Part shown: in pieces, positions 33,907 through 43,022 of the stretch
Layout: every line of letters starts with the position of its first letter
Position numbering within the stretch: position 1 is the first letter of the stretch
Source: Herbaspirillum sp. SJZ107
GTDB lineage: Bacteria; Pseudomonadota; Gammaproteobacteria; Burkholderiales; Burkholderiaceae_D
Direction: 5' to 3'
Length of the DNA stretch: 64,000 bases
NCBI RefSeq assembly: GCF_006715485.1
Contig: NZ_VFNH01000001.1
Span: 868,001 to 932,000 of the forward strand
Made by a program: the position numbers and the translations under genes
The notes under the pieces: generated by a model
Told to the model about the DNA's origin: nothing
The model's database searches: none
What the model saw: the letters and a program-made list of their open reading frames with translations, nothing else

Positions 33907-35019
33907 ATGCCACGTCCCCTCCACGCCATCATTCATCTCGACGCCATGCAGCGCAACCTGGCCCGGGCGCGTACCTGTGCGCCCAGCGCCCGCATCTGGG
34001 CGGTGGTCAAGGCCAATGCCTACGGGCATGGACTGGAGCGCGGCATGCACGGTTTCGCCCAGGCCGACGGCCTGGCCCTGATCGAGACCGAGAACGCGCT
34101 GCGCCTGCGCGAGCTGGGCTGGGTCAAGCCGATCCTGCTGCTGGAGGGGATCTTCGATGCGGCCGACATCCCGCTGCTGGCCGAGCACAACATCAACAGC
34201 ACGGTGCACTGCATCGAGCAGGTCAAGATGCTGGAGTACACCAGCCTGTACCGCCCGATCGACGTGCACCTGAAAATGAACACCGGCATGAACCGCCTCG
34301 GCTTCCGGCCCGACGCGTTCCGCGCCGCCTACGCCCGCCTGCGCGCGATCCGCGGCATCCGCAGCATCACGCTGATGACCCATTTCGCCAATTCGGACGA
34401 ACTCGAGCATCCGCGCCTGTCGATCGCCGAGCAGGTGCGCCGCTTCCGCGACGGGGCCGACGGCCTGGCGGGCGAGCGCAGCCTGTCGAATTCCGGCGGG
34501 GTGCTGCACCAGGCGGCGCTGCTCGGCGCCGGCGGCGAACTGCACAGCGACTGGGTCCGTCCCGGCATCATGCTGTACGGCGGCACCCCGGGCGGGCGCC
34601 CGGCCAGCAACTTCGGCCTGCTGCCGACCATGACCCTGAAATCCGAGATCATCGGCATCCAGCAGCTCGACACCGGCGACAGCGTCGGCTACGGCAGCCG
34701 CTTCCAGGCGCCCGCACCGATGACGGTGGGCGTGGTCGCCTGCGGCTATGCCGACGGCTACCCGCGCCACGCCGAACACGGTACCCCGGTGCTGGTCGAC
34801 GGCGTGCGAACTTCGCTGGTCGGCCGCGTGTCGATGGACATGATGACCGTCGACCTGACGCCGATCCGCAATGCCCGGGTCGGCAGCAAGGTCACGCTGT
34901 GGGGCGATGGCTTGCCCGTGGACGAGGTGGCGCAGGCCGCCGGCACGATCGGCTACGAATTGATGTGCGCGCTGGCGCCGCGCGTGCGCGTAGCCGAAGG
35001 CCGCTTGGGTACCGACTAG
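33907..35019 (+). CDS. alr: alanine racemase
   Basis: 370 residues. PLP-dependent interconversion of L- and D-alanine for peptidoglycan. The PLP lysine lies in AVVKANAYGHG near residue 38; the catalytic tyrosine is in GYGSRFQAP; MNTGMNRLGF and GRVSMDMMTVDLT are family segments. Length is typical. Followed by a 92-base palindrome and radA. Confidence 0.96.
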   Translation: MPRPLHAIIHLDAMQRNLARARTCAPSARIWAVVKANAYGHGLERGMHGFAQADGLALIETENALRLRELGWVKPILLLEGIFDAADIPLLAEHNINSTVHCIEQVKMLEYTSLYRPIDVHLKMNTGMNRLGFRPDAFRAAYARLRAIRGIRSITLMTHFANSDELEHPRLSIAEQVRRFRDGADGLAGERSLSNSGGVLHQAALLGAGGELHSDWVRPGIMLYGGTPGGRPASNFGLLPTMTLKSEIIGIQQLDTGDSVGYGSRFQAPAPMTVGVVACGYADGYPRHAEHGTPVLVDGVRTSLVGRVSMDMMTVDLTPIRNARVGSKVTLWGDGLPVDEVAQAAGTIGYELMCALAPRVRVAEGRLGTD

Positions 35020-35024
35020 GATCG

Positions 35025-35116
35025 CCCGAAAACGGCCGCATGGCGGCGTTGCATTCGTCTCGCCGTACTAAAGTACTGTCTTCGACGATGCGCCTTGCCC
35101 TGCGGCCGTTTTCAGG
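35025..35116. repeat. long imperfect palindrome (copy A)
   Basis: Outer arms of 16 bases with one mismatch (CCCGAAAACGGCCGCA at 35025-35040 and TGCGGCCGTTTTCAGG at 35101-35116), continuing imperfectly to a core CTCGCCGTACTAAAGTACTG. It fills most of the alr-radA gap. The core is shared with copy B (41422-41536), so this is a dispersed repeat family, probably REP-like or a MITE relic. Confidence 0.8.
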
Positions 35117-35158
35117 CACTCCTAACTGACTAATATATATACACACGAACACGAGAGA

Positions 35159-36538
35159 ATGGCAAAACCACGTACCAGTTTCGTCTGCAGCGAATGCGGC
35201 GCCGTCGCCACCCGCTGGAGCGGCCAGTGCCCGGAATGCAAGGCCTGGAACACGATGACCGAGCAGGTCGAGACCGCCGGCCTGAACCGCATGTCGCAGA
35301 CGCCGGGCATGCACAAGAGTCTGGCCCAGACCGCGCCGGTGCTGTCGCTCGCCGACATCGAGGCGATCGACGTGCCGCGCTTCGGCACCGGCATCGAGGA
35401 ATTCGACCGCGTGCTGGGCGGCGGCCTGGTCGCTGGCGGCGTCGTGCTGATCGGCGGCGACCCCGGCATCGGCAAGTCGACGCTGCTGCTGCAGGCGCTG
35501 GCCAACCTGGCCGCGACCCGCAATACCCTGTATGTCTCGGGCGAGGAATCCGGTGCCCAGATCGCGCTGCGCGCGCGCCGCCTGCAGGTCGAAGCCAAGG
35601 ACCTGAAACTCCAGGCCGAGATCCAGCTGGAGAAGATCCTCGGCACCCTGGCCGACCTGAAACCCGAAGTGGCGGTGATCGACTCGATCCAGACACTGTA
35701 TTCGGACGCGCTGACCTCGGCGCCCGGCTCGGTCTCGCAGGTGCGCGAATGCGCGGCCCAGCTCACGCGGGTGGCCAAGCAGACCGGCGTCACCATCATC
35801 CTGGTCGGCCACGTGACCAAAGAAGGCGCGCTGGCCGGTCCACGCGTGCTCGAGCACATCGTCGACACCGTGCTCTACTTCGAGGGCGACACCCAGAGCA
35901 GCTTCCGCCTGGTGCGCGCGATCAAGAACCGTTTCGGCGCCGTCAACGAACTGGGCGTGTTCGCGATGACCGAAAAGGGGCTGAAGGGCGTGTCGAACCC
36001 GTCGGCGCTGTTCCTGTCCCAGCACGACAGCCAGGTCCCGGGTTCGTGCGTGATGGTGACCCAGGAAGGCACGCGCCCGCTGCTGGTCGAGGTGCAGGCG
36101 CTGGTCGACGCCAGCCACCTGCCGAATGCGCGCCGGCTGTCGGTCGGCCTGGAACAGAACCGCCTGGCGATGCTGCTGGCGGTGCTGCACCGCCACGCCG
36201 GCATCGCCGCCTTCGACCAGGACGTGTTCATCAATGCGGTTGGCGGCGTGAAGATCACGGAGCCGGCAGCCGACCTTGCGGTCTTGCTGGCGATTAACTC
36301 ATCGATGCGCAACAAGCCGCTGCCGCGCGGGCTGGTGGTGTTCGGCGAAGTCGGCCTGGCCGGCGAGATCCGCCCGGCGCCGCGCGGCCAGGAGCGCCTG
36401 CGCGAAGCGGCCAAGCTGGGCTTTTCGGTGGCGGTGATCCCGAAATCGAACGCCCCGAAGCAGCCGATCGAGGGCATGACCATCGTCGCGGTCGAGCGTA
36501 TCGACGAAGCCTTCAGCAAACTCAGGGAACTGGACTGA
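35159..36538 (+). CDS. radA: DNA repair protein RadA
   Basis: 459 residues. C4 zinc finger at the N-terminus (CSECG...CPECK), RecA-like ATPase with Walker A GGDPGIGKST, the RadA-specific KNRFGAVNELG motif, and a C-terminal Lon-like domain (NAVGGVKI, GLAGEIRPAPRG). RadA is a hexameric branch-migration helicase acting after RecA strand exchange. Start ATG 35159 with GAGAGA immediately upstream. Likely independent transcription unit, with a PilZ gene downstream. Confidence 0.96.
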   Translation: MAKPRTSFVCSECGAVATRWSGQCPECKAWNTMTEQVETAGLNRMSQTPGMHKSLAQTAPVLSLADIEAIDVPRFGTGIEEFDRVLGGGLVAGGVVLIGGDPGIGKSTLLLQALANLAATRNTLYVSGEESGAQIALRARRLQVEAKDLKLQAEIQLEKILGTLADLKPEVAVIDSIQTLYSDALTSAPGSVSQVRECAAQLTRVAKQTGVTIILVGHVTKEGALAGPRVLEHIVDTVLYFEGDTQSSFRLVRAIKNRFGAVNELGVFAMTEKGLKGVSNPSALFLSQHDSQVPGSCVMVTQEGTRPLLVEVQALVDASHLPNARRLSVGLEQNRLAMLLAVLHRHAGIAAFDQDVFINAVGGVKITEPAADLAVLLAINSSMRNKPLPRGLVVFGEVGLAGEIRPAPRGQERLREAAKLGFSVAVIPKSNAPKQPIEGMTIVAVERIDEAFSKLRELD

Positions 36539-36628
36539 CCGGCCGAGCCGGGCTGCCTTGTAAAGACATGCTTTGTGGCATTTAACTTATAATGCCACGC
36601 TTGTATGTCAGCATAGCAAGGTAACTCC

Positions 36629-36946
36629 GTGACGGATCAAAGACAGTCGGCGCGCAAGATCTTCAAGGTCAAGGCGCTGGTGGTGATGGATGGGCAGCCG
36701 CCGCTGCTCGGGCGCACGACCGACCTCGGCGCCCAAGGCATCAGCGTGACGGTGGGGCGGCCGATGCAGGCCGGCCAGCTCGGCCAGGTCGGCTTCGACC
36801 TGCTGATCGAAGGCAGGACAGTGCCGATCCGGGTCCGCACCAAGGTCATGTACAGTATCCTCAGCGGCGACGAGTACAAGGTCGGCTTCCAGTTCCTGCA
36901 CCTCGACCTGAACACGATGACCGAACTGGCGCGCTTCCTGAAGTAG
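36629..36946 (+). CDS. PilZ-domain c-di-GMP receptor
   Basis: 105 residues from GTG 36629, with AAGG upstream. PilZ fold: RQSAR matches the RxxxR arginine motif at the N-terminus, and DLGAQG occupies the (D/N)xSxxG position with Ser replaced by Gly. Arginines are intact, so c-di-GMP binding is likely though perhaps weaker. Single-domain PilZ proteins act on motility, secretion or polysaccharide export. With three GGDEF-containing proteins in the window it forms part of a c-di-GMP network. Confidence 0.87.
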   Translation: MTDQRQSARKIFKVKALVVMDGQPPLLGRTTDLGAQGISVTVGRPMQAGQLGQVGFDLLIEGRTVPIRVRTKVMYSILSGDEYKVGFQFLHLDLNTMTELARFLK

Positions 36947-36978
36947 CCGGCAAGGAGCCCACACCATACAAGCAGACG

Positions 36979-37016
36979 AAAAGCGGCGAGCGCCCTCGGG
37001 CCTCGCCGCTTTTTTT
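36979..37016. terminator. bidirectional intrinsic terminator
   Basis: AAAAGCGGCGAG ... CTCGCCGCTTTTTTT; GC stem of nine to ten pairs followed by seven T residues on the plus strand, and TTTT on the minus strand. It ends the PilZ transcript and could also end the small ORF at 37038-37157. Confidence 0.92.
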
Positions 37017-37037
37017 CGCTCCTTGCAAAGTCAAGCC

Positions 37038-37157
37038 TTACTCGTGATAACGGTCATGCAGTTTTGCTGAACTCCCACGTGCCTCTACGATCGCTTCGAA
37101 GAGGACGAGGGCTGCGATGCCTCCCAACACCCCAGTGACAATCAAGCTTTCAATCAT
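37038..37157 (-). CDS. candidate small membrane protein (39 aa)
   Basis: ATG at 37157 to TAA at 37038-37040. The peptide starts MIESLIVTGVLGGIAALVLF and ends in a charged tail (EAIVEARGSSAKLHDRYHE), i.e. one membrane span plus a cytoplasmic or periplasmic tail. GGAG lies three bases before the ATG (short spacing). A terminator stands 22 bases after the stop. Too short for ordinary gene calling; I judge it more likely real than not because ORF, start site, hydrophobic span and terminator agree. Confidence 0.5.
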   Translation of the reverse strand: MIESLIVTGVLGGIAALVLFEAIVEARGSSAKLHDRYHE

Positions 37158-37405
37158 GGACTCCAAACGCCGTTAAGCGAACCCTCCTTTGTGACGAACT
37201 ACACCTTCAAGGTAGCAGGCCGCATCGTATTTACAAGGCGCTTTTTCCCACGCTTTCTTGCTCTCATTTTTGTCCCCTGGCCGGGTTCGCCACAGAGGAG
37301 AGATAGACGTTTATTGCGGGAATATGACATGTCGCAAGATCTTATGTGACATTCAATTTCACCCTCTCGGGGTATGCAGGAAGGGTGTCATGAAGTGACT
37401 TCCAG
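37158..37405. other. non-coding region upstream of the pst operon
   Basis: No ORF with coding character. Notable is ATGTCGCAAGATCTTATGTG around 37330-37350 and GTGTCATGAAGTGACTT at about 37385, both with GTCAT/GTGAC half-sites that could be extra PhoB contacts. Confidence 0.35.
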
Positions 37406-37440
37406 CATGTCATAAAGGCGTCATATTCGGCCACTACACT
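37406..37440 (+). promoter_or_regulatory. Pho box and pstS promoter
   Basis: CATGTCATAAAGGCGTCATA (37406-37425) is two GTCAT-type direct repeats with 11-base periodicity, close to the PhoB consensus CTGTCATAAAACTGTCATA. A -10 box TACACT follows at 37435-37440, eight to nine bases later, with the Pho box replacing a -35 element, as in activated pho promoters. PhoB is encoded in the same operon. Confidence 0.85.
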
Positions 37441-37483
37441 GCGCAGCATCAACCGTGTCACCCACTACAACTAAGGACCTGAT

Positions 37484-38527
37484 ATGCGCATGAAGCAACT
37501 GCTGGCAACCATCATCATCGGCACCTCGGCCACTTTCGCGAGCACCGCGACCCTGGCCGCCGACATTACCGGTGCCGGCGCCACCTTCCCGTACCCGATC
37601 TACGCCAAGTGGGCCGAGATGTACAAGAAGGCGAGCGGCAACGGCCTGAACTACCAATCGGTCGGCTCGGGTGCAGGCATCAAGCAGATCAAGGCCAAGA
37701 CCGTCGATTTCGGCGCATCGGACATGCCGCTGGCCGCCGATGAGCTGAACCAGTCCGGCCTGTTCCAGTTCCCGGCCATCATGGGTGGCGTGGTGACCGT
37801 GGTCAACCTGGACGGTGTCGCTCCGGGCCAGCTGAAGCTGACCGGTCCGGTCGTCGCCGACATCTACCTCGGCAAGATCACCAAGTGGAACGACGGGGCG
37901 ATCGCCGCCCTGAACCCGGGCGTCAAGCTGCCGGCCGAAGACATCACCGTCGTGCACCGTGCCGACAGCTCGGGCACCTCCTTCCTGTTCACCGACTACC
38001 TGTCGAAGACCAACCCCGACTTCAAGACCAGGATCGGCGCCGGCACCGCCGTGAAATGGGCAACCGGCGTGGGCGGCAAGGGCAACGACGGCGTCGCCGC
38101 CAACGTCCAGCGCATCAAGGGTTCGATCGGCTACGTCGAGTGGGCCTATGCCAAGAAGAACAAGATGTCGCACACCCAGCTGAAGAACCGCGACGGCGTC
38201 TTCCTGCAACCGGACGACGACGCCTTCAAGGCCGCCGCCGCCAACGCCGAGTGGACCAAGTCGCCGGGCATGGCCGTGGTGCTGACCGACCAGGCCGGCA
38301 AGGCCGCCTGGCCGATCACCGGCGTGTCCTACATCCTGGTGCACAAGCAGCAGGCTGACGCCGCCAAGGGCAAGGAAGTGCTGAAGTTCTTCGACTACGC
38401 CTTCAAGAACGGCGACGCCGCCGCGACCGAGCTGGATTACGTGCCAATGCCGGACACCGTCGTCAAGCTGGTGCAGGATGCCTGGAAGGCGAACATGAAG
38501 GATGCTTCGGGCAAGGCGGTCTGGTAA
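37484..38527 (+). CDS. pstS: phosphate-binding periplasmic protein PstS
   Basis: 347 residues with a signal peptide cleaved after STATLAA. Mature start ADITGAGATFPYPIY is the conserved PstS N-terminus; further phosphate-binding segments are QSVGSGAGIKQIK and RADSSGTSFLFTDYL. It captures periplasmic phosphate for PstCAB. First gene of the operon and directly behind the Pho box. A 75-base inverted repeat follows, which may stabilise the pstS message relative to pstCAB. Confidence 0.97.
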   Translation: MRMKQLLATIIIGTSATFASTATLAADITGAGATFPYPIYAKWAEMYKKASGNGLNYQSVGSGAGIKQIKAKTVDFGASDMPLAADELNQSGLFQFPAIMGGVVTVVNLDGVAPGQLKLTGPVVADIYLGKITKWNDGAIAALNPGVKLPAEDITVVHRADSSGTSFLFTDYLSKTNPDFKTRIGAGTAVKWATGVGGKGNDGVAANVQRIKGSIGYVEWAYAKKNKMSHTQLKNRDGVFLQPDDDAFKAAAANAEWTKSPGMAVVLTDQAGKAAWPITGVSYILVHKQQADAAKGKEVLKFFDYAFKNGDAAATELDYVPMPDTVVKLVQDAWKANMKDASGKAVW

Positions 38528-38571
38528 TAGACGTATAACAGTTCGCACCACCGGGCATTGCCCGGCGCCGC

Positions 38572-38646
38572 TCCCTGCGCAGGCAGGGACCCAATTTGCA
38601 CGCAGGACGGCAGCGCGTAAAACTTGGGTCCCTGCCTGCGCAGGGA
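38572..38646. repeat. 23-base inverted repeat between pstS and pstC
   Basis: TCCCTGCGCAGGCAGGGACC (plus CAA) at 38572-38594 is the exact reverse complement of 38624-38646. Each arm is itself a near-palindrome (CCCTGCGCAGG). REP-like elements of this type are familiar in Oxalobacteraceae. As RNA it forms a very stable hairpin 45 bases after the pstS stop. Confidence 0.85.
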
Positions 38647-38706
38647 CGACGTGCAGGCGCTGACATGGCGTCACATGCTAACGCTAAGTATCAATTGAGC
38701 AAAATA

Positions 38707-39726
38707 ATGAACTCCCAATCCGCGATCACCGCCGACCCGGCCGCCCAGGCCGCGTTGCAGGAAGAAGCCCGCCACGCCGCGCTGCGCAACACCATGCGCG
38801 TGCAGCGCATCCAGGATTTCATCTTCCACAAGGTCACGCTGCTGTTCGCGGCTTTCGTGTTGCTGGTGCTGATCGGCATCATCGTCTCGCTGGCGATCGG
38901 CGCCGCACCGGCCTTCCGCGAATTCGGCGCCGGCTTCATCACCACCAACGAGTGGGACCCGATCAACGACAAGTTCGGCGCCCTGATCGCCATCACCGGC
39001 ACCCTGGTGACCTCGCTGATCGCGCTGGCCGTGGCCTTCCCGATCAGCTTCGGCATCGCGCTGTTCCTGACTGAAATCTGCCCGAGCTGGCTGCGCCGTC
39101 CGCTCGGCACCGCGGTCGAGCTGTTGGCAGGCATCCCGTCGATCATCTACGGCATGTGGGGCCTGTTCGTGTTCGCCCCGATCTTCGGCGACCACGTGCA
39201 GCCGCTGCTGAAAAAGACCCTGGGCGTGCTGCCCGTCATCGGTCCGCTGTTCCAGGGTCCGACCATGGGCCTCGGCATCCTGACCGCCGGCCTGATCCTG
39301 GCCGTGATGATCATCCCCTTCATCGCTTCGGTGATGCGCGACGTGTTCGAGATCGTGCCCGCCGTGCTGAAGGAATCCGCGTACGGCCTCGGCTGCACCA
39401 AGTGGGAAGTGGTGCGCAAGGTGGTGCTGCCCTATACCCGTACCGGCGTGGTCGGCGGCGTCATGCTGGGCCTGGGCCGCGCGCTGGGCGAGACCATGGC
39501 CGTCACCTTCGTGATCGGCAACGCCAATGAACTCTCGTGGTCGCTGTTCGCCGCGGGCAACTCGATTTCCTCGACCCTGGCCAACGAATTCGCCGAAGCC
39601 AGCTCGCCGCTGCACGTGTCGTCGCTGATGGCGCTGGGCCTGATCCTGTTCGCGATCACCTTCATCGTGCTGTCGGCCGCCAAGCTGATGCTGCTGGGTA
39701 TGTCCCGCAAGGAAGGCGCAAAATAA
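38707..39726 (+). CDS. pstC: phosphate ABC transporter permease PstC
   Basis: 339 residues from ATG 38707 (MNSQSAIT); a longer in-frame extension back to 38596 runs through the repeat and is rejected. Six membrane helices and the permease loop [20 protein letters not shown]. Forms the channel with PstA. Its stop shares one base with the pstA start. Confidence 0.95.
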   Translation: MNSQSAITADPAAQAALQEEARHAALRNTMRVQRIQDFIFHKVTLLFAAFVLLVLIGIIVSLAIGAAPAFREFGAGFITTNEWDPINDKFGALIAITGTLVTSLIALAVAFPISFGIALFLTEICPSWLRRPLGTAVELLAGIPSIIYGMWGLFVFAPIFGDHVQPLLKKTLGVLPVIGPLFQGPTMGLGILTAGLILAVMIIPFIASVMRDVFEIVPAVLKESAYGLGCTKWEVVRKVVLPYTRTGVVGGVMLGLGRALGETMAVTFVIGNANELSWSLFAAGNSISSTLANEFAEASSPLHVSSLMALGLILFAITFIVLSAAKLMLLGMSRKEGAK

Positions 39727-40592
39727 TGCAAAACTCATTGTCGAAATCGAATAACCCGGTCTACCGCCGCCGCCTGTTCGGCCACCGCGTCGGCATCGCG
39801 CTGTCGGTGCTGGCCATGGCCATCGGCCTCGGCTTCCTGGCCTGGATCCTGTTCACCCTGCTGGTGCACGGCTTCGGCGCGCTGTCGCACACGCTGTTCA
39901 CGCTGGACACCCCGGCGCCGGGCAGCGAAGGCGGCATCCGCAACGCCATCTTCGGCAGCCTGATCATGGTGGGCCTCTCGACTCTGGTGTCGACCCCGGT
40001 CGGCATCCTGGCCGGCATCTACCTGGCCGAGTACGGCCAGAACAGCAAGTTCGCGGCCGTCACCCGCTTCGTCACCGACATCATGCTGTCGGCGCCGTCG
40101 ATCGTGATCGGCCTGTTCGTGTACGCGCTGTACGTGGCCAACGTCCAGCACTTCTCGGGCTATGCCGGCACCATCGCGCTGTCCCTGATCGCGATCCCGG
40201 TGGTCGTGCGCACCACCGACAACATGCTGCACCTGGTGCCGAACAGCCTGCTCGAAGCCGCATTCGCCCTCGGCGCGCCGCGCTGGAAGGTGGCCCTGAT
40301 GGTGCGCCTGCGCGCCGTGAAGGCCGGCGTCGTGACCGGCGTGCTGCTGGCCGTAGCCCGCATCGCCGGCGAAACCGCGCCGCTGCTGTTCACCGCGCTC
40401 AACAACCAGTTCTTCACGGCCGACCTGAACCAGCCGATGGCCAACCTGCCGGTGGTGATCTACCGCTTCGCCATGAGCCCGTACGACGACTGGCAGTCGA
40501 TCGCCTGGGGCGCGGCGCTGCTGGTGACCCTCAGCGTGCTGCTCCTGAATATCCTGTCGCGGACCGCGTTCCGCCAAAAGACTCCGCAATAA
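39726..40592 (+). CDS. pstA: phosphate ABC transporter permease PstA
   Basis: 288 residues starting at ATG 39726, overlapping the pstC stop by one base. Six membrane segments; coupling loop [19 protein letters not shown] and the family segment [14 protein letters not shown]. Translationally coupled to pstB (one-base overlap at 40592). Confidence 0.95.
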   Translation: MQNSLSKSNNPVYRRRLFGHRVGIALSVLAMAIGLGFLAWILFTLLVHGFGALSHTLFTLDTPAPGSEGGIRNAIFGSLIMVGLSTLVSTPVGILAGIYLAEYGQNSKFAAVTRFVTDIMLSAPSIVIGLFVYALYVANVQHFSGYAGTIALSLIAIPVVVRTTDNMLHLVPNSLLEAAFALGAPRWKVALMVRLRAVKAGVVTGVLLAVARIAGETAPLLFTALNNQFFTADLNQPMANLPVVIYRFAMSPYDDWQSIAWGAALLVTLSVLLLNILSRTAFRQKTPQ

Positions 40593-41413
40593 TGACCACC
40601 ATGATGATGACCCAGCCCATGTCGACCACGACGCAGAACGCCGGTGCCGCCAAGCCGAAGACCAAGACCATCGAGATCGCGGGCCTGGACTTTTACTATG
40701 GCAAGACCAAGAGCCTGAAGAACGTCAGCCTCGATATCCACGACAAGCAGGTGACGGCCTTCATCGGCCCGTCCGGCTGCGGCAAGTCGACCCTGCTGCG
40801 CACGCTGAACCGCATGTACGACCTGTATCCCGGCCAGCGCGCCGAAGGCTCGATCATGTACCGCGGCCGCAACATCCTGGAACCGGGCGTGGACGTGAAC
40901 ATGCTGCGCGCCAAGGTCGGCATGGTGTTCCAGAAGCCGACCCCGTTCCCGATGTCGGTCTACGACAACATCGCCTTCGGGGTGCGCCTGTACGAAAACC
41001 TGTCGAAGGGCGAGATGGACGAGCGCGTCGAATGGGCACTGAAGAAGGCGGCGCTGTGGGGCGAGGTCAAGGATAAGCTGAACAAGAGTGGCCTGTCGCT
41101 GTCGGGCGGCCAGCAGCAGCGCCTGTGCATCGCGCGCGGCGTCGCGGTCAAGCCGGACGTGCTGCTGCTCGACGAGCCGACCTCGGCGCTGGACCCGATC
41201 TCGACCGCCAAGATCGAGGAACTGATCAGCGAGCTGAAGGGCGACTACACGATCGCCATCGTGACCCACAACATGCAGCAGGCGGCGCGCTGCTCGGACT
41301 ACACCGCCTACATGTACCTGGGCGAACTGGTCGAGTTCGGCGAAACCGACCAGCTCTTCATGAACCCGGCGCGCAAAGAAACCCAGGACTATATCACCGG
41401 CCGTTTCGGCTGA
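40592..41413 (+). CDS. pstB: phosphate ABC transporter ATPase PstB
   Basis: 273 residues. Walker [11 protein letters not shown]-loop [17 protein letters not shown] (characteristic of PstB), signature [14 protein letters not shown], Walker [14 protein letters not shown], switch THNMQQAAR. Energises phosphate import and takes part in PhoR signalling through PhoU. Met-rich N-terminus of about 25 residues is variable; the start could be at MSTTTQN. Confidence 0.96.
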   Translation: MTTMMMTQPMSTTTQNAGAAKPKTKTIEIAGLDFYYGKTKSLKNVSLDIHDKQVTAFIGPSGCGKSTLLRTLNRMYDLYPGQRAEGSIMYRGRNILEPGVDVNMLRAKVGMVFQKPTPFPMSVYDNIAFGVRLYENLSKGEMDERVEWALKKAALWGEVKDKLNKSGLSLSGGQQQRLCIARGVAVKPDVLLLDEPTSALDPISTAKIEELISELKGDYTIAIVTHNMQQAARCSDYTAYMYLGELVEFGETDQLFMNPARKETQDYITGRFG

Positions 41414-41421
41414 GCGGAGGA

Positions 41422-41536
41422 AGGCTCTGCAACCTACTGCGCGGCCGTGGAAGCGGCCTGCGATGCTCGCCGTACCGGATGTACGGCTGCGCTTCTCGGC
41501 CACTTCGACGGCCTGCTCGCTACGGTTGCAGAGCCT
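41422..41536. repeat. long imperfect palindrome (copy B) between pstB and phoU
   Basis: Outer arms AGGCTCTGCAACC (41422-41434) and GGTTGCAGAGCCT (41524-41536) are perfect; inner parts (GGCCGTGGAAGCGGCC / GGCCACTTCGACGGCC) pair imperfectly around the core CTCGCCGTACCGGATGTACG. The CTCGCCGTAC core is shared with copy A. It lies inside the operon, 9 bases after pstB, so it is transcribed as a large hairpin. Confidence 0.8.
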
Positions 41537-41620
41537 CCCGATACGCCAACACAGAGCGTTCAAGAACCAATATAAAGCTCTGATACGGTAAGATAACTAT
41601 AGAGAACAGGAATTATCAAA

Positions 41621-42325
41621 ATGGTAGGCGATCACTCTTCCAAGCAGTACGACCACGAACTCGAAGGCATCCGCTCCAAGGTGCTGCTGATGGGCGGCAT
41701 GGTGGAAACCCAGTTCGACGAAGCGCTGAACTGCTTCCGCGTCGAGAACCATGAGTTGGCCGACAAGGTGATTGCCGACGACCATGCGGTGAATCAGCTC
41801 GAAGTGCAGCTGGATGATGCCTGCAGCCACCTGATCGTGCGCCGCCAGCCGACCGCCAACGACCTGCGTACCGTGATGGCAACCATCAAGGTGATCACCG
41901 ACCTGGAGCGCGTCGGCGACGAAGCGACCAAGATCGCGCGCACCGCGAAAAGCCTGCACGAGCGCGGCATGGTCAACTTCAACCACTACGACGTGGTGCG
42001 CACCATCTCGCGCGCCACCGCCGACATGCTGCACGACGCGCTCGACGCGTTTGCGCGCCTGGACGGCAAGGCGGCGCTGCAGATCATCGCCCAGGACGAC
42101 GAGATCGACTTCGAATTCCGCACCATCCTGCGCAACATGATCACCTTCATGATGGAAGACCCGCGCACGATCTCGTCGGCGCTGGATACGCTGTGGGTGG
42201 CCAAGGCGATCGAGCGCATCGGCGACCACGCCAAGAACATCGCCGAATACGTGATCTACGTGGTCGAGGGGCGCGATATCCGCCATAGCAAAGTGACTGC
42301 CGTCGCAGAACGCGGAGAAGGGTGA
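41621..42325 (+). CDS. phoU: phosphate signalling regulator PhoU
   Basis: 234 residues, all-helical, with two PhoU repeats and the conserved DLERVGDEATKIA and KAIERIGDHAKNIAEYVIY metal-binding segments. PhoU links PstSCAB state to PhoR and restrains phosphate uptake. It lies 207 bases after pstB, the largest gap of the operon, and 3 bases before phoB. Confidence 0.96.
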   Translation: MVGDHSSKQYDHELEGIRSKVLLMGGMVETQFDEALNCFRVENHELADKVIADDHAVNQLEVQLDDACSHLIVRRQPTANDLRTVMATIKVITDLERVGDEATKIARTAKSLHERGMVNFNHYDVVRTISRATADMLHDALDAFARLDGKAALQIIAQDDEIDFEFRTILRNMITFMMEDPRTISSALDTLWVAKAIERIGDHAKNIAEYVIYVVEGRDIRHSKVTAVAERGEG

Positions 42326-42328
42326 CCG

Positions 42329-43021
42329 ATGGCGTCCAACACGAGTGTCCTGATCGTAGAGGATGAGCCGGCCATCGTCGAGCTGGTGAGCTATTCGCTG
42401 CGCGAGACCGGCTGGGAAGTGCGCACGGCGTCGAGCGTGGCGGCGGCCTGGGAGTCGATCGTGCAGGGCCGGCCCGACCTGCTGCTGCTCGACTGGATGC
42501 TGCCCGACCAGAGCGGCCTGCGCCTGCTGGCGCGCCTGCGCGCCGACCGCGACTTCCAGGATATCCCGGTGATCATGCTGACCGCGAAGAGCATGGAAGA
42601 GGACAAGATCGCGGGCCTGAACAACGGCGCCGACGACTACGTCACCAAGCCGTTCTCGCCGCGCGAACTGCTGGCGCGTTCGAAGGCGCTGCTGCGCCGC
42701 AAGAGCCCGCACCTGGCCGAGGCGCCGCTGTCGGCCGGGCCGGTCACGCTCGACCCGAGCAGCTGCACCGTCAGCCTGGACGGACGCCAGCTCGAGATGG
42801 GCAATGCCGAGTACCGCCTGCTGAAATTCCTGATGGCGCACCGCGAGCGCGTGTTCTCCCGGAGCCAGTTGCTGGATAAAGTCTGGGGCGATGCCTCGGC
42901 GGTCGAGGAACGCACCGTCGACGTCCACGTCCTGCGCCTGCGCAAGGGCTTGAAGGAGGCGGAGAAGCTGATCAAGACCGTGCGCAGCGTCGGCTACATG
43001 CTGACCGAGAAAGAGCTCTGA
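42329..43021 (+). CDS. phoB: phosphate response regulator PhoB
   Basis: 230 residues. Receiver domain with acidic pair EDE near residue 10, phosphoacceptor Asp in LLLLDWMLPDQSGL and Lys in VTKPFSPREL; C-terminal winged helix of the OmpR type (VFSRSQLLDKVWG, RTVDVHVLRLRKGL). It should bind the Pho box at 37406 and activate its own operon. Confidence 0.96.
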   Translation: MASNTSVLIVEDEPAIVELVSYSLRETGWEVRTASSVAAAWESIVQGRPDLLLLDWMLPDQSGLRLLARLRADRDFQDIPVIMLTAKSMEEDKIAGLNNGADDYVTKPFSPRELLARSKALLRRKSPHLAEAPLSAGPVTLDPSSCTVSLDGRQLEMGNAEYRLLKFLMAHRERVFSRSQLLDKVWGDASAVEERTVDVHVLRLRKGLKEAEKLIKTVRSVGYMLTEKEL

Positions 43022-43022
43022 T

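Noticed and set aside
38596..38706. Extension of pstC upstream
   Set aside because: It would run through the inverted repeat; MNSQSAIT at 38707 is the natural start.
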